The notes beneath the pieces were generated by a model that was given only the letters and a program-made list of their open reading frames with translations, did not search any database and was not told the DNA's origin. A program made the position numbers and the translations under genes. A DNA stretch of 64,000 bases from Acanthopleura granulata (Eukaryota > Mollusca > Polyplacophora > Chitonida > Chitonidae): the NCBI GenBank assembly GCA_016165875.1, contig JABBOT010000082.1, forward strand, positions 5,073,168 to 5,137,167. The letters are read 5' to 3'. Below, in pieces: positions 61,623-64,000 of this stretch (position 1 is the stretch's first letter; each line of letters begins with the position of its first letter).

Positions 61623-62397
61623 TAAGAGCACGTTTTGTTGCAAACGACAAATGGACATGGAGAGGGGTGACTATTGAATACAGGCTGCCAACATTCGAAG
61701 GTATGATTACAGCTTCATGCGACATCAACTAAATTCGAACCTGTGACCTCGAGAACGTCGATGAGCTTGAGCTATAAAGGTCTTCTTGTAATCCATTCAA
61801 CAAAGGCTCTAATCCATTCTCCAAATCAAAAGTGGTGAAATAATTGTTTTCTAATAAAGAAGCAAACCCTGATAAACGTAACGCCATGTTAAACGACTTC
61901 ATTCAGAACACGAATATCATACCTTTCAACCATGTGGAATGACTTTATTATAAAAATGTACAAAAGACAAATGTGAGGGAAGACTGTGTGGGTAGTGATA
62001 AAATAGAAGTTTGGAATGCCCCACTTTGTCAGCCATATTGGAGGGATGTTGCTAAACCAACCTATGTTAAAATACACTAATATGGATGAAAATTTACTGT
62101 TCCCTATTAACAACGACCCTGCATGCCAACACTCTAGTTCCTTGTTGTTGGCTCAACCTGCAAAGTTGAACAATGCAGTCCAGTTTGCTTAATATAAAAA
62201 ATAAACATCAAATCATCAAGATGCTGATTTCAAATATCCATATCCTGAGGCCTCTAAAATCAACATAAAATGTGCCGCCGGTAAACGAGCGCTACATACA
62301 TCCGCAGCAAGCTGTTGGTTTGCTACCTCTAATGGAGCAGCAAGTGAAGAGGCAAAGGTTATGACACAGGCCTTAGGCTTAAGGATCATTTGTCATG
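61623..62397. other. Gene-free stretch
   Basis: Nothing recognised on either strand. Confidence 0.4.
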
Positions 62398-62519
62398 TTT
62401 GTGGAAAGCATAAGTTCCTGAAAAGATATGGTCTGGAGAAAATGGTGCTGAAAAAGGAACAGGCAGAGAAATGGGAAGACTTTTGGGTGGAGGTAAAGAC
62501 ATAATCCATAGACATAAAT

Positions 62520-63195
62520 GACCTTGGATCAAGGTCTTGACACACCCGCTAGACCTAAGGAACATTTGCGCAAAGCATAAGCTTATGTAAAGTTATCGTT
62601 TTTATGTCATGGCCTGGACCAAAATTTTAGCACAAAGTGCTATGGTGACCTAGACCTTGAACTTATGACCTTGACTCAAGACACACCCTTCTGGCCAAAG
62701 GAACATTTATGCGAAGTATAAAGAGTTATGACCCGGAAAAAGCTGTGAGGATTATGTGCTATGGTGACCTTGACCATGAGTTAATGACCTTGGTTTAAGG
62801 TCATTACACACCCTCCAAACCTAAGGAACATTTGCGCAAACCATGAGCTCGTGCAAAGTTACGGCCTGAACCAAAATTTTCGTATTATGTGCTTTGGTGA
62901 CCTTGACTTTAAGCTAATGACCTTGTGTCATGGCCATGACACTCCCCCCAAACCTAAGGAACATTTGTCCAAAAGAATACGCTCTGCAAAGATATTCTTT
63001 TTAAAGTATGGCCCGGACCAAAAGTTTAGTATACAGTGCTATGGTGACCTTGACCTTGAGTTAATGACCATGGCTCAAGGTCATGACTCATCCTCCTGGC
63101 CTAAAAACATTCATGTAAAGCATAAGCTTCCACAAAGTTGTCGCTAAAAAGTTATGGCATGGACAAAACAGTGCAGACAGACAGACAGAACACGC
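62520..63195. repeat. AGGTCA-rich tandem repeat, about four units of 120-150 bp
   Basis: Each unit holds GTGCTATGGTGACCTTGACC, TTAATGACCTTGG, CTCAAGGTCATGACACACCC, CCTAAGGAACATTTGCGCAA and TATGGCCCGGACCAAAA. GTGACCT anchors lie near 62644, 62764, 62897 and 63043. The array ends in CAGACAGACAGACAGAAC. This architecture is familiar from molluscan genomes. Each unit supplies several inverted TGACCT nuclear-receptor half-sites. Confidence 0.8.
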
Positions 63196-64000
63196 CATAA
63201 CATAACACATCCGTTTTCATCGAAAGTGGGTGTATAAAAAGTTAAGGCACAAAAAATAAAACAAAATGTCAAACCACTGTGTAATATAATTATAACATCC
63301 TGACACAGGAACCATTAATTTGCAAAAAAAAATTTAAATCGGCAAAAGTAATAGCAAAGCCTGACAAATGCGTGCTACACCTTTCGTAATATAGCAAGTA
63401 CATGTACATGTTGGATTGAGTTCATATCTGCATCATCCCATACTTTGCGCAATATTGTGCAATTAATTACATGTACTGCAAGTGATCACAAACATAAGGT
63501 AAAAAAAACAAATCATATAAGCTTAACAGTGAGATATATATACAATTTTTGGTTCATTACGTAAATCTCTTAGAACAAAAGGTTTATGTAGCTTGTACAT
63601 GCATACATGCCTGCTTATTGCTTCACACAAATACGTACAAATGTCACTGGTTGTACATAAATACATGCTTCAATAATACATACAGGTACAGACATACAAC
63701 ATACCAGTGCCACAAAAACCATAAATTCCAATGTTAGTCAAATCTGCTACTGCATGGAAATAAATTGCCACCAGCTTTTGTCACAACATGTATAGAAAAG
63801 ATCACAATAAAAATAGCTTTTTTACAGTAAAATTACATTGAAATTATTATTACAACTTGTGATGTATAAAACAGTCCCAATATACAATTATTTTGCACCA
63901 AATAATGCTGCTTTATGGTGTCTTGCAATGTATGAAAAACTGTGACCTGAGATAAACCACAAATTAAATTAATAACTGTGGACACAACAGTTTATATGTA
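63196..64000. other. Gene-free AT-rich end of the window
   Basis: Nothing recognised on either strand; could belong to a gene beyond the right edge, but there is no evidence. Confidence 0.4.

Overview
This is eukaryotic DNA, gene-poor and AT-rich, with long introns and intergenic spacers, GT/AG splice sites and many decayed mobile elements. I see no bacterial features. The repeats (tRNA-derived SINEs with AAATA-type tails, SINE-tail-like fragments, and a TGACCTTGACC-rich repeat ending in CAGACAGACAG) look like those common in molluscan genomes. The intermediate-filament exons also fit a lophotrochozoan animal. I read it as probably a mollusc; the phylum is inference.

Left part, 0.1-13 kb. 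Two homologous first coding exons of a cytoplasmic intermediate-filament protein lie on the minus strand (668-100 and 12511-11961). Each encodes head, coil 1A, linker L1 and the start of coil 1B, and each ends in the same codon phase at a CA|GTAAGT donor. I find no later rod or tail exon between them. The simplest reading is either two alternative promoters/first exons sharing exons beyond the left edge, or a partial tandem duplication. Both upstream regions carry a CCAAT box and a CACGTG E-box separated by exactly 11 nt. Between them, at 9.6-10.2 kb, is a 24-bp minisatellite.

Middle, 13-34 kb. No host gene is recognised. There are at least six copies of one tRNA-derived SINE, fragments of two other SINE-like families, a short MITE-like element at 26.8 kb and a perfect 13-bp stem-loop at 27.1 kb.

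Right-centre, 34-57 kb. A small tandem gene family on the plus strand encodes a roughly 70-residue protein with an N-terminal hydrophobic segment (MIFLTFVTMAAY...) and a conserved C-terminus (YTYCG-R-GFLLG). Gene B (promoter 53.5 kb, coding exons 54624-54699 and 56335-56471) is intact with matching splice phases. Gene A (promoter 36.7 kb, coding exons 37938-38015 and 38587-38723) has matching parts but a phase mismatch between its exons. Two decayed last-exon copies lie at 49.5-49.9 kb. Both promoters share two ACGTCA (CRE-type) elements and a noncoding first exon. I do not recognise the family. Between the genes are remains of a PIF/Harbinger transposon (transposase on plus at 41.5-42.0 kb; Myb-like/coiled-coil partner on minus at 42.1-46.5 kb), a 47-bp minisatellite and a Tc1/mariner-type fossil at 44.9 kb.

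Right end, 57-64 kb. A degenerate ~48-bp minisatellite (57.06-58.13 kb), a 29-bp stem hairpin (60.72-60.80 kb) and an AGGTCA-rich tandem repeat (62.5-63.2 kb).
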